From Porodaedalea pini (Eukaryota > Basidiomycota > Agaricomycetes > Hymenochaetales > Hymenochaetaceae), in assembly GCA_002794775.1 (NCBI GenBank), contig NBAY01000021.1, forward strand, positions 62,001-126,000: a stretch of DNA of 64,000 bases, read 5' to 3'. The first letter of the stretch is position 1, and every line of letters begins with the position of its first letter. Position numbers and translations under genes: made by a program. Below, piece after piece: positions 38,096 through 49,600 of the stretch. Below the pieces are notes generated by a model that saw only the letters and a program-made list of their open reading frames with translations, made no database searches and was not told the origin of the DNA.

Positions 38096-41000
38096 TTACA
38101 TGTCCTTCAGTGCTATGAGGTTTTTCAACTCTTCGACTGCAATGTTTGCTGTCGCTCTGATCCGAGGATCGATCTTCCAGCAATACTTCAGAAAGTTATA
38201 GTCTTCATCACGCATCCTTTCGGGTCGAGGCTCAGTGGCATGCTTATTCAGTATGCGCGCGCCTTCAGCCTTGTCTTTCCAGGGTACGACACCAGTCATA
38301 ACCTAGCATTCCTCGTTGAGCTCAAAGACAAGTACCCTTAGTAGGGCTCACCTCAAAGAATAAGGATCCGAATGAATACATATCACTCTGCGGAGTAGGC
38401 TTCAAGTTCAAGCAGCATTCCAAGCGCTCAGGCGCCCTAAACCTCCAGTGTCCATGAGGATCAGAGGTCAATCCATGAACAGAGTTTAGAACGTGGGAGA
38501 TTCCAAAGTCGCATATGAACGCTCTTCCGCAGAGCACAAGGATATTTCGCTGTCGTAAGTAATGTCAGCCTCAATTAATGTTCCAGCTGAGATGAAGGTG
38601 TACCGCATTCACGTCTCCGTGACATACACAGGGTTTGTGATTATGCACTTTAGAAACTGCGTGAGGAGACGGAAATAATGAATTCACGGTAAAACTAACT
38701 TACTGTAGGCCAAAGCATCAGCGACGTCGATCAACTGTCCATAAGGCGCATACACAAGGAAAGCTAATGAGCAAACATCCCGCATGTTGGCACTCCAAGG
38801 TGAAGACTCACAAAGCATAGTCGTTTTTTTCTTGATATCCAAGGCTTAGAGGTAAGGTAATACCGCAAATGATCTCTTTCCAGCCACGGTGAAACGAATG
38901 CAGGTGATTTGTTTAAGCCATTTGGATCAAAATTGAACCAAATTCCAATGAGCGGAAGAATATTTGGGTGGTGCAGTATGCTCCAAGCTTCATACTCTCG
39001 GAGCACTCGCTAAAAATGAAATCAGTAACAAAAACGCTGACAAGCAAATTGTCTCACTAAAGCTGCTGTCTGCTCAGAATTGTTAGCAGTGAACCGGATG
39101 ACTTTTACAGCAGCCTAAAAGCATCAGAAATGACAACTATGCCATTATAGGAACAAGGAGAACAGGCAAACCTCATCGACGCTCCAGCGGGTCCATATCT
39201 CATGTTGTCCAGGCTGACGACAGAAACTAAAAGTATGCTAAGGGATGATTATTTCATGCTATCTGCAGATCGTGTTGCGAGGCGTACCTCCATTGGCTCT
39301 GGGAGTGTAATTTTATATACATCGGCGAAGGCACCTTCCCTGCAGGTAATATTGCGGTGCATATGTTGCTCATTATGCTGTCTGTCAAACTTTACAACTT
39401 TCATATGGTCTTCCAACCCTTTATAATGGCGACAGATAAAGTTAGTTCTACCTCATAATGACGCGATAATCCTCTTACTTTTCGCAACTTTCTGGAATGT
39501 AAGCTCAGATGGTTGGACCGACGGTTGTGAGTTTATATGTGGACTTTCCATCAAAGCTCTGGTCAACTTTATCTCGTCGTCTGTTCGTTAAGGAAACCAT
39601 AAGTTACGAAAATTTTAGCGGTTGTTTCTTGCGCACCAATGCTCGCAGCAACCCCCAGCTCCTTCAGGGACGTTTTCGTTGTTGCGTCATGAGTGGTCAT
39701 GGTCTGACGGGAGTTTTTGTCTCTATTTTAATTCAGATATAAAGAAAAAATATCCCCTTACGCACCTTCACGCGAATTTTCATTTGTTCTATTCTCCCCT
39801 TTGTCTCATCCAGCTCGCGGAGTAAGCCCAGAGCCTATCGTATCTTAGAGGCAAGTACGATCTAGTTGGGAAGTAAAAGTGGCTTACCTCCTTTAAGTGC
39901 ATCGGCGCCGCCGCACCAGTGAATCCTTTCATCAAGATAAGGGCGATCGAAGACTGCATCGACCGCCTAGAGCGGACAAATTTATCAAGTTGTGCAATGA
40001 TGCTGTGTTGAATCATATGGATATCATTATCTGATATATGGGAGAAATTTTGCTTACGCTGCAGCTTCTGTAAGAAATACACCTGCGGACATTCGGACGG
40101 AGATATTGCTTTGACTCGCTATCATAGCCACTTGAAAAACTTCAGCCGCCTCGAGAATGGTATCGCTGATCGTATCGCCGACGTCCTCGCGCTGTACCGT
40201 TGATTGATACATTGCGACTGTGTAAGGCGAAGTATAAGAATGCTCACTTGTTTCCATGCAATGTCAAGAAGGGCAGTCATCTTGGCGCTCAAGGATACAA
40301 ACTGCTTGTCCTGCTCGTGCACAGTATCTGTAAAAAAATAAGGGTAAATCTCACTATTTTCAAAACATTCAGCATGCCTAGTGTCTTGGAATAAATTCGA
40401 AACTGGAAGGGAGATTGTGCAAACCGTGTCCAAGGACCTGAATCGTTTTGAGTGTTTCGAAAGTGACAGATACAGTGTTGGACATATTACCAATAGCGGT
40501 GCTAATGCTACTCCGCTCGGCTTGACTGTTTTCGTTGACTGAACCGTTCCATAGAGTCAACCCAGGTAATATTTCGTAGAAGACGGCTCGATATATGTGC
40601 TCATATCGCTCTCGAAAACGTGCCGTCGTCTTGAGGCGAAAAGGAGATAATAGTTTGTAATGTAAGCTCGATGAAGGCATGTAATTACAGAAATGTCACT
40701 CGCCGTGGTTGCTTCACCTGCATCGTGCAGTAATTCCTCGACTCGTTCTTCAACATCGTGTTCGCGACCACTACCACGACTGTAAGGCCGGAAAATGAAA
40801 GAGACTATTGCTTGCGGGAAACTCAATTTGGACTGCTTGGCATGCCGATTATCATTCATGTCGTTTAAGGCGTCAACGATGCTGCAGAATAGATAGTATC
40901 AGCTGTATCAGGACATAAATGACTAGACTATCGTGAACACGAACTTTTTGATGATGAGCTCAATGTGCTCTGCATCCCTGTCTCTTTGCTCATCAGGTAC

Positions 41001-41328
41001 TTCAGGGCCCGTCTCTCCAAATATTCCCGACTTCCTCTTACTCCGCACTTCATCGCACAGTTCTTCGAGGCTCTCCTCAAACACACGGGAAGTCTGAGCT
41101 CGTACACACAGTTAGGACTCCCGAAAACATCTCAGCCGATGAGCACTCACATCTTGCATAATGAGAGGCCTGTGTTTCGATAAAGACTCTGATGTTGCGG
41201 TGCAGAGCTTAGATAAACACCTTAAATACCTCCGGTCAAACGGCCAAAGCATCTAGAATTTGCAATGTAACGCGTTGCCAAAGCTTTGAAGGAAGCCAAC
41301 AGCAACTGCAGTACACATCACGATCCAT
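38096..41328 (-). CDS. Second TKL-like protein kinase with helical N-terminal region
   Basis: Minus-strand, many small introns, approximate model. The N-terminal half (about 39.5-41.2 kb) is helical and charged (FEESLEELCDEVRSKRKSG; DRDAEHIELIIKKF; HDVEERVEELLHDAG). The kinase part shows GAFADVYK (near 39325), AAVKVIRF with the ATP lysine (near 39110), REYEAWSILHHPNILPLIG, hinge SPWLERDHL, catalytic loop HGDVNA split from RNIL by an intron, CDFGISH (near 38500), APERLECC, YSFGSLFFEV and a short C-lobe ending LIALKDM. Again HGD stands in for HRD. It is a close structural sibling of the kinase at 33.4 kb, probably a tandem duplicate now separated by a fold-back. A Copia element lies 4-8 bp upstream of the first candidate ATG (41328); the true start is not settled, because that frame meets a TGA. 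Confidence 0.75.
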
Positions 41329-41336
41329 TGTCGTCT

Positions 41337-41551
41337 TCTTAGACGAGCAGAAAAGTGGGACAAAGCTATAGATTAGGGGCGAGAGTGCCCGTCCTTATAT
41401 ACAGTACAATTGAATAGTTTACTATAAAGAGTATAGTGAGCATATGGTGCATAGTCATATGAGCATATAGTCGGAGTTCTGGAAGTCGGTCATGTGACCA
41501 GTGACGGATATTTGCTCAGGCAAGTATCCGTCAGTTATTTATAGTTCAACA
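41337..41551 (-). repeat. Copia 3' LTR
   Basis: 215 bp, apparently identical to 46209-46423. It contains a TATA-like GTATATAAGG on the minus strand near 41398. Confidence 0.95.
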
Positions 41552-41558
41552 CTCCCCT

Positions 41559-44500
41559 TCAAGCGCGCATTAGTTTAAGTTGTTCTACAAAGCGCTTGAG
41601 TAAAGTTACAGATAGTGCTTTAGTAAGTAAGTCTGCTATGTTATGTTCAGTGGGAATGTATTTAACAGTAATAGTTCCTTTATCAATGTGATCTCTAAAG
41701 AAATCTTTTCGTATATCAATATGTTTAGTTCTTTGAGAATATTTACGCTCAGGATCAGTTGCCATAGTAATAATGGCTTGATTATCAGTAAAGATTGTAG
41801 TAGGTGTAAACGAAGCCTGCAGAACTTCATTCACAAGTCTTTTTAGCCAAATAGCCTCCTGAGTCGCATAAGCTAGTGCAATAAGTTCAGCTTCAGCTAC
41901 GGCTAATGATACTAAAGTTTGTCTTTTACTTGACCATGATGTTATTGAATTGCCAAGTTTAAAGAAGTATCCGGATATGGCTTTATGCCCTTCAGTTGTC
42001 ATTCCATCAGAGTCAGTATATCCAGTAAGTTGAGTATTTTCAGTTCCGCCGAGTATGAGCCAATAGTCTTTAGTTGAGTGTAAGTATTGAAAACATTGTT
42101 TTGCGGCGTCAAAATGTTTAATACCAGGGTTAGTTAAATATCTCGCGAGTATTCCACATGTATAGGCAATATCTGGCCTGGTACAGTCTGCTGCATATCG
42201 CAGTGCTCCAACCATGTTCATATAAGGTACCTTTTCCATGTAAGTAAGTTCTTCGTCATCGGCTGGTGCGTCATCAGTTGATAATTGTCTCCCTGGCTCC
42301 ATGGGAGAATTCTTTAGTTTAGCATTTTCTAAGTTATAGTGTTTGATAATAGTTTCAATATAGTTTTGTTGTTTTAACGCTATAGTTTTAGTTTGACGGT
42401 TACGTTTAATTTCAATTCCAAGTAACCAATGAATTTCATTTCCGTCAGTGTAAGTAACTTCATTTCCAATTTGAGTTTTTAGTTCAGTTAATAGTTTAGT
42501 TGATTTCGCAGCTATTGTAATGTCATCGACATGTACAAATAATACAAGTATAGTTTTGTTATTTTCTGTTTTGAAAAAGACTGCGTTGTCATTATCTGAT
42601 CTAGTTAGTCCTATTTTGGTTAAGATTGACATTAGTTTCTTGTACCAACGTCTTCCGGCTTGTTTTAATCCATATAGTGCTTTCTTTAATTTTAGTATTT
42701 GTCCAGGTTTTAAGTCAGGTAGTAGTTTATTATATCCTGGTGGTGGTTTGATGTAAATTTCTTCACCATCTTCTAGTTCGCCATACAAGTAGGCTGATTT
42801 GATATCTATTTGATGTATTTCATAGTTATTAGTTGCTGCCCAGGAGAGTATAGTTCGCACAGTACTAAGTCGTGCTACTGGTGCAAATAAGTCATCCGAG
42901 TAAAAATCAATTCCTTCTTGTTGCGCATATCCTTGCACAACTAATCTTGCTTTGTATTTGTCAATTCGGCCATCGGCTAACCGTTTAGTTTTGTAAACAA
43001 ATCTAGTGCCAATGATATTTGCATTAGTAGGTGGGTAAACGTATTCCCAAGTTTGTCTTTCTTTTAATGTTTCAATTTCATCTTTCATGGCTTTAGCCCA
43101 TCTAAGTGCATCTGGTCGCTTAATTGCTTGTTGAAAAGTGATGGGGTCGCCAAGTTGTTCATTATTGAATTCATTAAATTCAGTTAAGTAAATAGCGAGG
43201 TTAAGTTCTTCAGTATAGTCGAGTCCTCTAGAACGTTTAGTTGGTTTTCTTTGTCGCTCTGATCTTCTTGGTTCAGTAGTTTCAGTAGGATTGTTTTGGT
43301 TGTTTTCTAGTGGGGTATCAGTTTGCTCCCCTTCAATTCGAGAAGGTGCGACTTCGAGAAATTGGACATTTCTTTCAACAGTTATTTTCTGATCATGATA
43401 AATTCTATGTCCTTTACTTTCTTCATCCCAACATAGCCATCGGCCGTAGGATCCTTTAGGAGTTAGTTTATTAGTATTTTCTTCTCTGAAAATGACATGA
43501 GTGCCAAATTCATGTAAGTTATCAAAAATATAAGCTTTATTAAATCGCTTAAAGTATGGAGAGATAAAGTTAATTGCCGCTTTAGGTGTTCTATTATGTA
43601 TAAAGGTTGAGTAGTTAACGGCTTCTCCCCAGAGCTTGTCCGGTAATTTATGTCCTAGTAAGTTTGATCTAACTTGATTTAGTATTGTTTGATGAGTTCG
43701 CTCAGCTACACCATTTTGTTGTGGAGTATCATGTACAGTTAGTTTTCGCACAGTTCCTTGACTGTCTAAAAAGAGTTGAAAGTCGTTGGATAAAAAGACA
43801 GTATCATTGTCAGATTGAAGTATTTTGATTTTAATTCCATATTGAGTTGATAATAAAGTAGCCCATTTGATGTAAGCAGTATAACCATCCGCTTTAGTTT
43901 TAAGTAAACTCATTTGGACCCATCTAGTACAGTCGTCGACTAAAGTTAACAAATATTTAAAATTTCCAATAGCAGTTGTCGGCGCAGGTCCCCAAATATC
44001 CATATGAAAATGATCGCCAAAGTTTTTAGCTAATTCAGAAGTTCGAGTTTTGGGTATAACATTTCTTTTAATATTTGCTTCGACACAAACACGACATTGA
44101 GTTTCAGTTGAGTCAGTAATTTTGTAATGGATTGATTCAGGATGATTTTTAAGTAGCCATTTGAGGTAAGTGTAACTTAAGTGTCCGAGTTTCTTATGAA
44201 GTTCAAACAAAGTAATTGATTTTACAGCGCTCATTTGATAATGTTTTAATATAGAGTACAGGTTATTTTTACATTGAATTTGACCGCATATTTCACCGCT
44301 AGGTGCCTTTATTGTACATAAATTTCCTTTATAAATAAATTCATATCCTTCTTCGCAGAGTTTAGACTGACTAAGTAGCGTCATGTGCATTTCTTTAGCA
44401 TAATAGACATCTTTAATAGTAATGGTGCTTACAGTATCACCATTCGGGATCTCAACAGTTAAAATCCCTATAGTTGAAGTAATAAAAGTTTGTGAGTTAG

Positions 44501-46160
44501 CGGTTATAACAGAAATCGGGTCAGTTTGTTTAACATTAGTAAGTCGGTTGAAATAAGGAGTTAAGTGGAGAGTTGCGCCAGAATCAATAATATCCATAGT
44601 ATGATAAAGTTTATTAGCATAATTTTCTTTTAAGTAAATGGCTGTGGCGCTTACATGATTCGCCTCAAAGTTCTCAATAGCATCCATGTAGTGATCGTCG
44701 CGTAAAAAATCGAAAAGTGCAGATTCGTTGTCGAACTGCATAGTAACGTCATCGGGTACTTCAGTTATTGTTGCAGTGAACGGTGGCGTCAGTGGAAAGT
44801 TGGGCATTTCGACGTTTGTCGCCTGGTGTGCTTGAGCGACTGCAGTGGAAGTGGAAGCGGTCGCAGGTACGTTTGCCGCGTTCGACGTGCTCGCCTGATG
44901 CGAGTGGGCAGTGGTCGGAGGTTTCGCGTGCTCCTGAATTCCTTTCTTCGCCATGGCATCTTTAGTTTTCTGAGTCCACGGCTGAGGGCAGTTAGGTGAT
45001 TGGTGCCCGTAGTTATTGCAGTTATAACATTTAACAAAGGGGTTTGAGTTCCCTGAGTTCGAGTTTGAGTTATCGGAGTTATTTGAGTATCCTCCGCGGC
45101 CGCGTCCTCGGCCTCTGTAAGCTCCATATCGGCCACGGCCTCGGCCGCGACCTCGAGTGTGTCCGCCTCGCCCTCTGAAGTAGGGGTGAGTAGCCTCGCT
45201 TTGGTAAGGATGCGCGGCGGCGATTGGGTTCCTTCGAGTATTCGCCGCGCTCCAGTTCGCAAAGGCCTGACGAGTTTCTTGAATGAGTCGGTTAGGAGTA
45301 AGTATGAGATCCTCGTGGTCGTCGTTATTTTTGTTGTATTCGTTCACGGCGTTAATTTGGAGTTCAAGTTGGGTTATAACATATTTATATTGCGGTGGTA
45401 TCGCCGCGGTTATCGCTGCCAAGTAAGTTGAGTCAGCTGGTTTCTTTCCATGAGCGCAAAGTTCGGCATGGCGTCGTTCGAGTTCGTCCAAAGTTTTATC
45501 GAGTTGAGACACATGGCCTCGGACGTTGAATAACGCTCCTTCATTTAACGCGTTAGTTACTGTAGTTTGTATGTCATAACGCGCCTTCAATTGTTTGAGT
45601 AGGACGTGTACTTGAGTTACGCCTAAGTAGTTGCCAAGTATTTTGTCGGGGATGTTTTTGATCACTCCCGCATAGATGGCATTCGCAATAGTATTTTCTT
45701 CTGGACTGGATGGTGACGCCTCCATAAGAGTTGGATGGCCAGTGGCGTTGATGGCCTGAAAGATACGGAATATCCAGAGTTTCCAGTTCTTGACACCGTC
45801 GAGTGGTTCGATGCCGTCGAATAGTTTGATTATTTCGCCTGCTTTAAGTGCTGACATTATTGGTGATTCGCGGCGGGGAATGCGCTGAGTGCGAGTAGGC
45901 GGCACTGTAGTAGGATCAGTTAGTTCGCCTTTTGATGGTTCAGTAGGTGGAGTAACGCGCTCTGGTATTGGCGGTAGTGTTTCAAAGTCGCGCTCAAGTT
46001 GCGCTGGTGTGGCAGTGGCTACGGGTGGAGTAGTGCCGCTAGTAGTTGCGGCTAGTTGTTCAGCCTGTGTTTGTGCACGAGTGCGAGGACGAGTGCCAGT
46101 AGTTGGTTTAGGAGTAGTTGGTAGTGGTGGTGTTGGTGAATGAGGAGGACGGTCTGACAT
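41559..46160 (-). CDS. Copia gag-pol polyprotein, 1,533 aa, intact
   Basis: The start is placed at ATG 46160 (MSDRPPHSPTPP), because the longer frame begins inside the LTR. Domains in order: Pro/Thr-rich leader; gag of the Copia/UBN2 type; an Arg/Gly-rich stretch; a CCHC knuckle CYNCNNYGHQSPNC (about residue 405); aspartic protease with IDSGATLHLT; a pre-integrase H..H region (ELHKKLGHLS); integrase with D in HMDIWGPA, D in LQSDNDTVF and E in QNGVAERTHQ; RT with KARLVVQGYAQ and VHVDD (first position H where Y is usual); RNase H with TDSDG and KHIDIRKDFF. The protease-integrase-RT-RNase H order is diagnostic of Ty1/Copia. No stop or frameshift is present. Confidence 0.96.
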   Translation of the reverse strand: MSDRPPHSPTPPLPTTPKPTTGTRPRTRAQTQAEQLAATTSGTTPPVATATPAQLERDFETLPPIPERVTPPTEPSKGELTDPTTVPPTRTQRIPRRESPIMSALKAGEIIKLFDGIEPLDGVKNWKLWIFRIFQAINATGHPTLMEASPSSPEENTIANAIYAGVIKNIPDKILGNYLGVTQVHVLLKQLKARYDIQTTVTNALNEGALFNVRGHVSQLDKTLDELERRHAELCAHGKKPADSTYLAAITAAIPPQYKYVITQLELQINAVNEYNKNNDDHEDLILTPNRLIQETRQAFANWSAANTRRNPIAAAHPYQSEATHPYFRGRGGHTRGRGRGRGRYGAYRGRGRGRGGYSNNSDNSNSNSGNSNPFVKCYNCNNYGHQSPNCPQPWTQKTKDAMAKKGIQEHAKPPTTAHSHQASTSNAANVPATASTSTAVAQAHQATNVEMPNFPLTPPFTATITEVPDDVTMQFDNESALFDFLRDDHYMDAIENFEANHVSATAIYLKENYANKLYHTMDIIDSGATLHLTPYFNRLTNVKQTDPISVITANSQTFITSTIGILTVEIPNGDTVSTITIKDVYYAKEMHMTLLSQSKLCEEGYEFIYKGNLCTIKAPSGEICGQIQCKNNLYSILKHYQMSAVKSITLFELHKKLGHLSYTYLKWLLKNHPESIHYKITDSTETQCRVCVEANIKRNVIPKTRTSELAKNFGDHFHMDIWGPAPTTAIGNFKYLLTLVDDCTRWVQMSLLKTKADGYTAYIKWATLLSTQYGIKIKILQSDNDTVFLSNDFQLFLDSQGTVRKLTVHDTPQQNGVAERTHQTILNQVRSNLLGHKLPDKLWGEAVNYSTFIHNRTPKAAINFISPYFKRFNKAYIFDNLHEFGTHVIFREENTNKLTPKGSYGRWLCWDEESKGHRIYHDQKITVERNVQFLEVAPSRIEGEQTDTPLENNQNNPTETTEPRRSERQRKPTKRSRGLDYTEELNLAIYLTEFNEFNNEQLGDPITFQQAIKRPDALRWAKAMKDEIETLKERQTWEYVYPPTNANIIGTRFVYKTKRLADGRIDKYKARLVVQGYAQQEGIDFYSDDLFAPVARLSTVRTILSWAATNNYEIHQIDIKSAYLYGELEDGEEIYIKPPPGYNKLLPDLKPGQILKLKKALYGLKQAGRRWYKKLMSILTKIGLTRSDNDNAVFFKTENNKTILVLFVHVDDITIAAKSTKLLTELKTQIGNEVTYTDGNEIHWLLGIEIKRNRQTKTIALKQQNYIETIIKHYNLENAKLKNSPMEPGRQLSTDDAPADDEELTYMEKVPYMNMVGALRYAADCTRPDIAYTCGILARYLTNPGIKHFDAAKQCFQYLHSTKDYWLILGGTENTQLTGYTDSDGMTTEGHKAISGYFFKLGNSITSWSSKRQTLVSLAVAEAELIALAYATQEAIWLKRLVNEVLQASFTPTTIFTDNQAIITMATDPERKYSQRTKHIDIRKDFFRDHIDKGTITVKYIPTEHNIADLLTKALSVTLLKRFVEQLKLMRA

Positions 46161-46197
46161 GCAATAGTGATGAGCGCAATGAGTAGGAGGGAGCCAA

Positions 46198-46208
46198 GGC
46201 TCATAACC
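46198..46208 (-). promoter_or_regulatory. Copia primer-binding site, half-tRNA type
   Basis: On the minus strand GGTTATGAGCC follows the 5' LTR without a gap. It is complementary to the anticodon arm of initiator methionine tRNA (GGCUCAUAACC), as in Drosophila copia, where a cleaved half tRNA primes minus-strand synthesis. Confidence 0.75.
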
Positions 46209-46423
46209 TCTTAGACGAGCAGAAAAGTGGGACAAAGCTATAGATTAGGGGCGAGAGTGCCCGTCCTTATATACAGTACAATTGAATAGTTTACTATAAA
46301 GAGTATAGTGAGCATATGGTGCATAGTCATATGAGCATATAGTCGGAGTTCTGGAAGTCGGTCATGTGACCAGTGACGGATATTTGCTCAGGCAAGTATC
46401 CGTCAGTTATTTATAGTTCAACA
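46209..46423 (-). repeat. Copia 5' LTR
   Basis: 215 bp, apparently identical to the 3' LTR. It carries the promoter-like GTATATAAGG on the minus strand. Confidence 0.95.
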
Positions 46424-46692
46424 CGTCTCCAGGGTGCGCAGATGGAAACCGGTGTTTTCTCCTCATGTCGAACCCATGACAACAAACCTTGTTAAGTCTA
46501 TTGTCTATACAACAGTGTACGTGTATGTGTTTGTCACGTGGAGGCTGTTTTATAATGCATCTGCTATCTACTGCGCAACAGAAATCCAACCGCTACAAGA
46601 GAAAACTGAAACCAACAGAACAACGGACGAGGCGCTCGAAATGGGGTTAGCTAAAAGGGTGTTATGCGATACGAGAAGAAAGGAGTGTAAGG

Positions 46693-49600
46693 CTAGAGAT
46701 GATATGTGGAGGGAAGTTCAGAAAAGAGAGGCATGGCGTCCGGGGGGCGACGAAAAGAGAAATAGGCAAATTTCAGGAGTAGAAGAAAGTTATTGGGGCG
46801 GAACCAGTCCGCGAAGGTAATAGGTAGTATGCGTTGACGAAAAAGGCCATGACGAATATGAGCAAAAAATGGACAGACGTTAAGGATGTGATGGACATCA
46901 TGTTTGACGCAGAGGGGGTCCGGGCAACGGGGTTCGAGGTTATGGTTATGCAAATCGAGAGCGTTAAGTAGTATACTTAGAGCTCGGCCATGAACTAAAC
47001 GGGATATTCTCTTCTCCGGGTTGAGTTTGAGAAACGCACGAAACGATCGAGTAGGGGTGCAAATGAACGATGATGGTTCGATGATGGATCGATGGTCGCG
47101 TAGGTTGATAATGCGACTTTTCCAATCTCGGAGAAGGTCGAGTTGGAGTCGTGCGTTAAGATTGGGTAAAGAATCCGGTATGGACTCGCGGACTTGGCTG
47201 GAAGCGGCGCTTTTGGCCAGCTTGTCGGCTTTAGAGTTGCCCAAGACTCCTTTGTGAGAGGGGAGCCATTGGACTGCTATGTGTGATGCGGGGTGATGTA
47301 GCGCGAGGAATATTCCGCAAAGTCGACGAAAAAGGATGATAAAGTCTGCGTGCCGAACGTCATCCGTGAAGATGAGGTTGGCACAATTGAGTGAGTCGGT
47401 GACGATATGAATGTGTACCGGGGTGAGGCATTTGGAGAGAAGAGATGATATCCGGCGTAAGGCTGCGATGAGCGCTTCCTGCTCCTCAAACAAGATGTTC
47501 GAGTGAGAGTGCGCTGCTGAACTAAAGACAGCAAGTTCGACGTGATTGTGCATAATGACGTAACCGTGGCCACCGATGGCGGGTCCAGTGTCGTCCGTGA
47601 TGATGGAACCATCTGTAAAAATGAAATATTGGTAGGGGGGAGGATGTAGATAAAAGGAGTTAAAAGAACGAATCGCTCTAAGGCGTTGGTCGGGAGTTGG
47701 AATGGGAATAGGGATAAGTTTGGAATGAACCGGAACAAATGTCGGGTAGGTAGAAGACTTGGGGATTGTGGTGTTAGGAAGGAGGGAATCATACAAATAG
47801 CTGTTTTTGTTCAGAATTCGGTTGGAATGCGCGAAATAAGACAACAAGAAGCGCTGTGAAAGTGAACGAATGAAAAGATCCATAGGGGGAATGGAAAGTA
47901 GGGATTCAGCTATGGTTGGGTTAATGCTAGCGTGGATGACAGAATGAAGGAATTTGTTCTGAACAGATTGTAAAAGAGAAGGTATGAAGTTGGAATCGGG
48001 AAAGAGGACTGCGCCATAAATGGCAACAGATCGAATAAGACCAAAATATAAGAGACGGGCATATTGGACATGCGCCCCATTGGAAGAGTTGAAAAGGAAA
48101 AATCGTTGGCGTAAAGTGGAGAGCACTTTATTAGCGCGTGATTTGAAGTGAAGTTTGGGGGATAGGTCGTAAGAAAAAATAACCCCAAGCCATGAAAGGT
48201 GTTTGGAAGGGGGGATGACACGATTGCCGGGGAGTGACAATGATGGGATAGGAGACTGGTTCTGATTGGAAAGAAAGGATTGAAAGTAGAATCGAGCAAT
48301 CGGTGCTCGAGGAATGATATGCAAAAGTTCGATGGCGTCTGGATCAATTGAAAGGCCGAGCGCCTGGAATTGAGAAGAAAGGAAAGTAAATTGGTTGCGA
48401 AGGCGAACCAAATTGGTTTGAATGCTAAGCGAATGAGCAGTAAGAAGATGGTCGTCCATGTAAGCGAATAAAGGACGGTGGGGGCCGAAGCGTTTGGTGT
48501 AAGAAAAGATGACATCGGCTGAGGCGAAAATCGAAATAAGGGGGGAAAGCGGCGATCCTTGAGGGACGCCGCGGTTGGGTTTTATGAATGGGGTAGAAAA
48601 GAAATTATTGAAATGGAACAAAATAGGATGGTCCGAAAGCCAGGCTGCCAATACGTGAATAATGTTAGGGTGAACGTTAGAACGAACAAGCTTGTTAAGA
48701 AGGAGCGAATGAGAAATGTTGTCGAAGAAACCTTGAATGTCGACGGTTAAGATAGAGGTAATGAAGTGGTGAAGGCGAAGGTGGATGCTGCCACCACTAA
48801 CGTTTTCACCAGGATGAATGAAAGGATTAGAGAGAATAAGTGTAAGGAGTTCATAACAAGCAGTGAGAGAAGAACGGCGTTTTTGGCACCCGTGTTGGGC
48901 GTCAGGAAGAGAATTATTCTTTTCAAAAAAGGGTTGTAGAAGGTTGAACAGAACACGTTCAAATAGTTTCCCGATTGTGTCAACCAAGGAAATGGGTCGG
49001 AAAGCTCGAGGTACTGAAAAGTCAGTACGCTTGGGCTTAGGAACGAAAGTAACGAGGGATGTTTTGAAAGAAAGAGGAAAATGACCCAGTTTGAGACATA
49101 AAGAGAAAAGATCGGCAAAAAATTGGCCTTGATGTTCGACCAGTAAAGAAAGGTGCTGATATGAGATGTGGTTGTTTCCAGGGCTCGTTTCCTTGTCAAT
49201 ACCGCTAAGGGCGCGCAAGACGTCGTCGACCGACACCATTGGACTGTCGGATAGAGCTGGGAGGAGGAATGGTTCTGTCGGGGACGAAAGGGGAGGGAAG
49301 AATGTGTTCCGGAACATGGTGGCTTTGTCGTCCTCGGTGAGAGAGAAAGAACCGTTGGGCATTCTAATTGCACCAATAGGGGATCGGCGGCGGGCGACGC
49401 CGGTGAATTGGCGTTGCCAGATAGAGTGCTGATCGGAGCTTTGAAGACGAGCTCCATAGAATGCGGTTTTAGCTCGGGATATTTCGACGTCAAGGCGATG
49501 TTTAGACTCCGCCGACGGGTTTCGGCAGTGCTCGCGGTAGAGTTTCGAACACATTTCCGACCACCAGGAATTGGGGCCGAAGTATGTGCGGGGTTTTCAT

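Larger units (their letters stand above)
41337..46423 (-). mobile_element. Copia LTR retrotransposon, complete, 5,087 bp
   Basis: 215-bp LTRs at 41337-41551 and 46209-46423 look identical, and the target duplication CGTCT flanks the element (41332-41336 and 46424-46428). Coding is on the minus strand, one long polyprotein. The primer site abuts the 5' LTR, and a purine tract (GAAGGGGAG) abuts the 3' LTR. The LTR starts TGTTGAAC but ends CTAAGA, not the usual CA. CpG is not depleted. All this says recent insertion and possible competence for transposition. Confidence 0.96.

Noticed and set aside
41559..46235. Copia ORF start at the first Met (46235)
   Set aside because: This lies inside the 5' LTR and upstream of the primer site; the Met at 46160 after the primer site is the better start.
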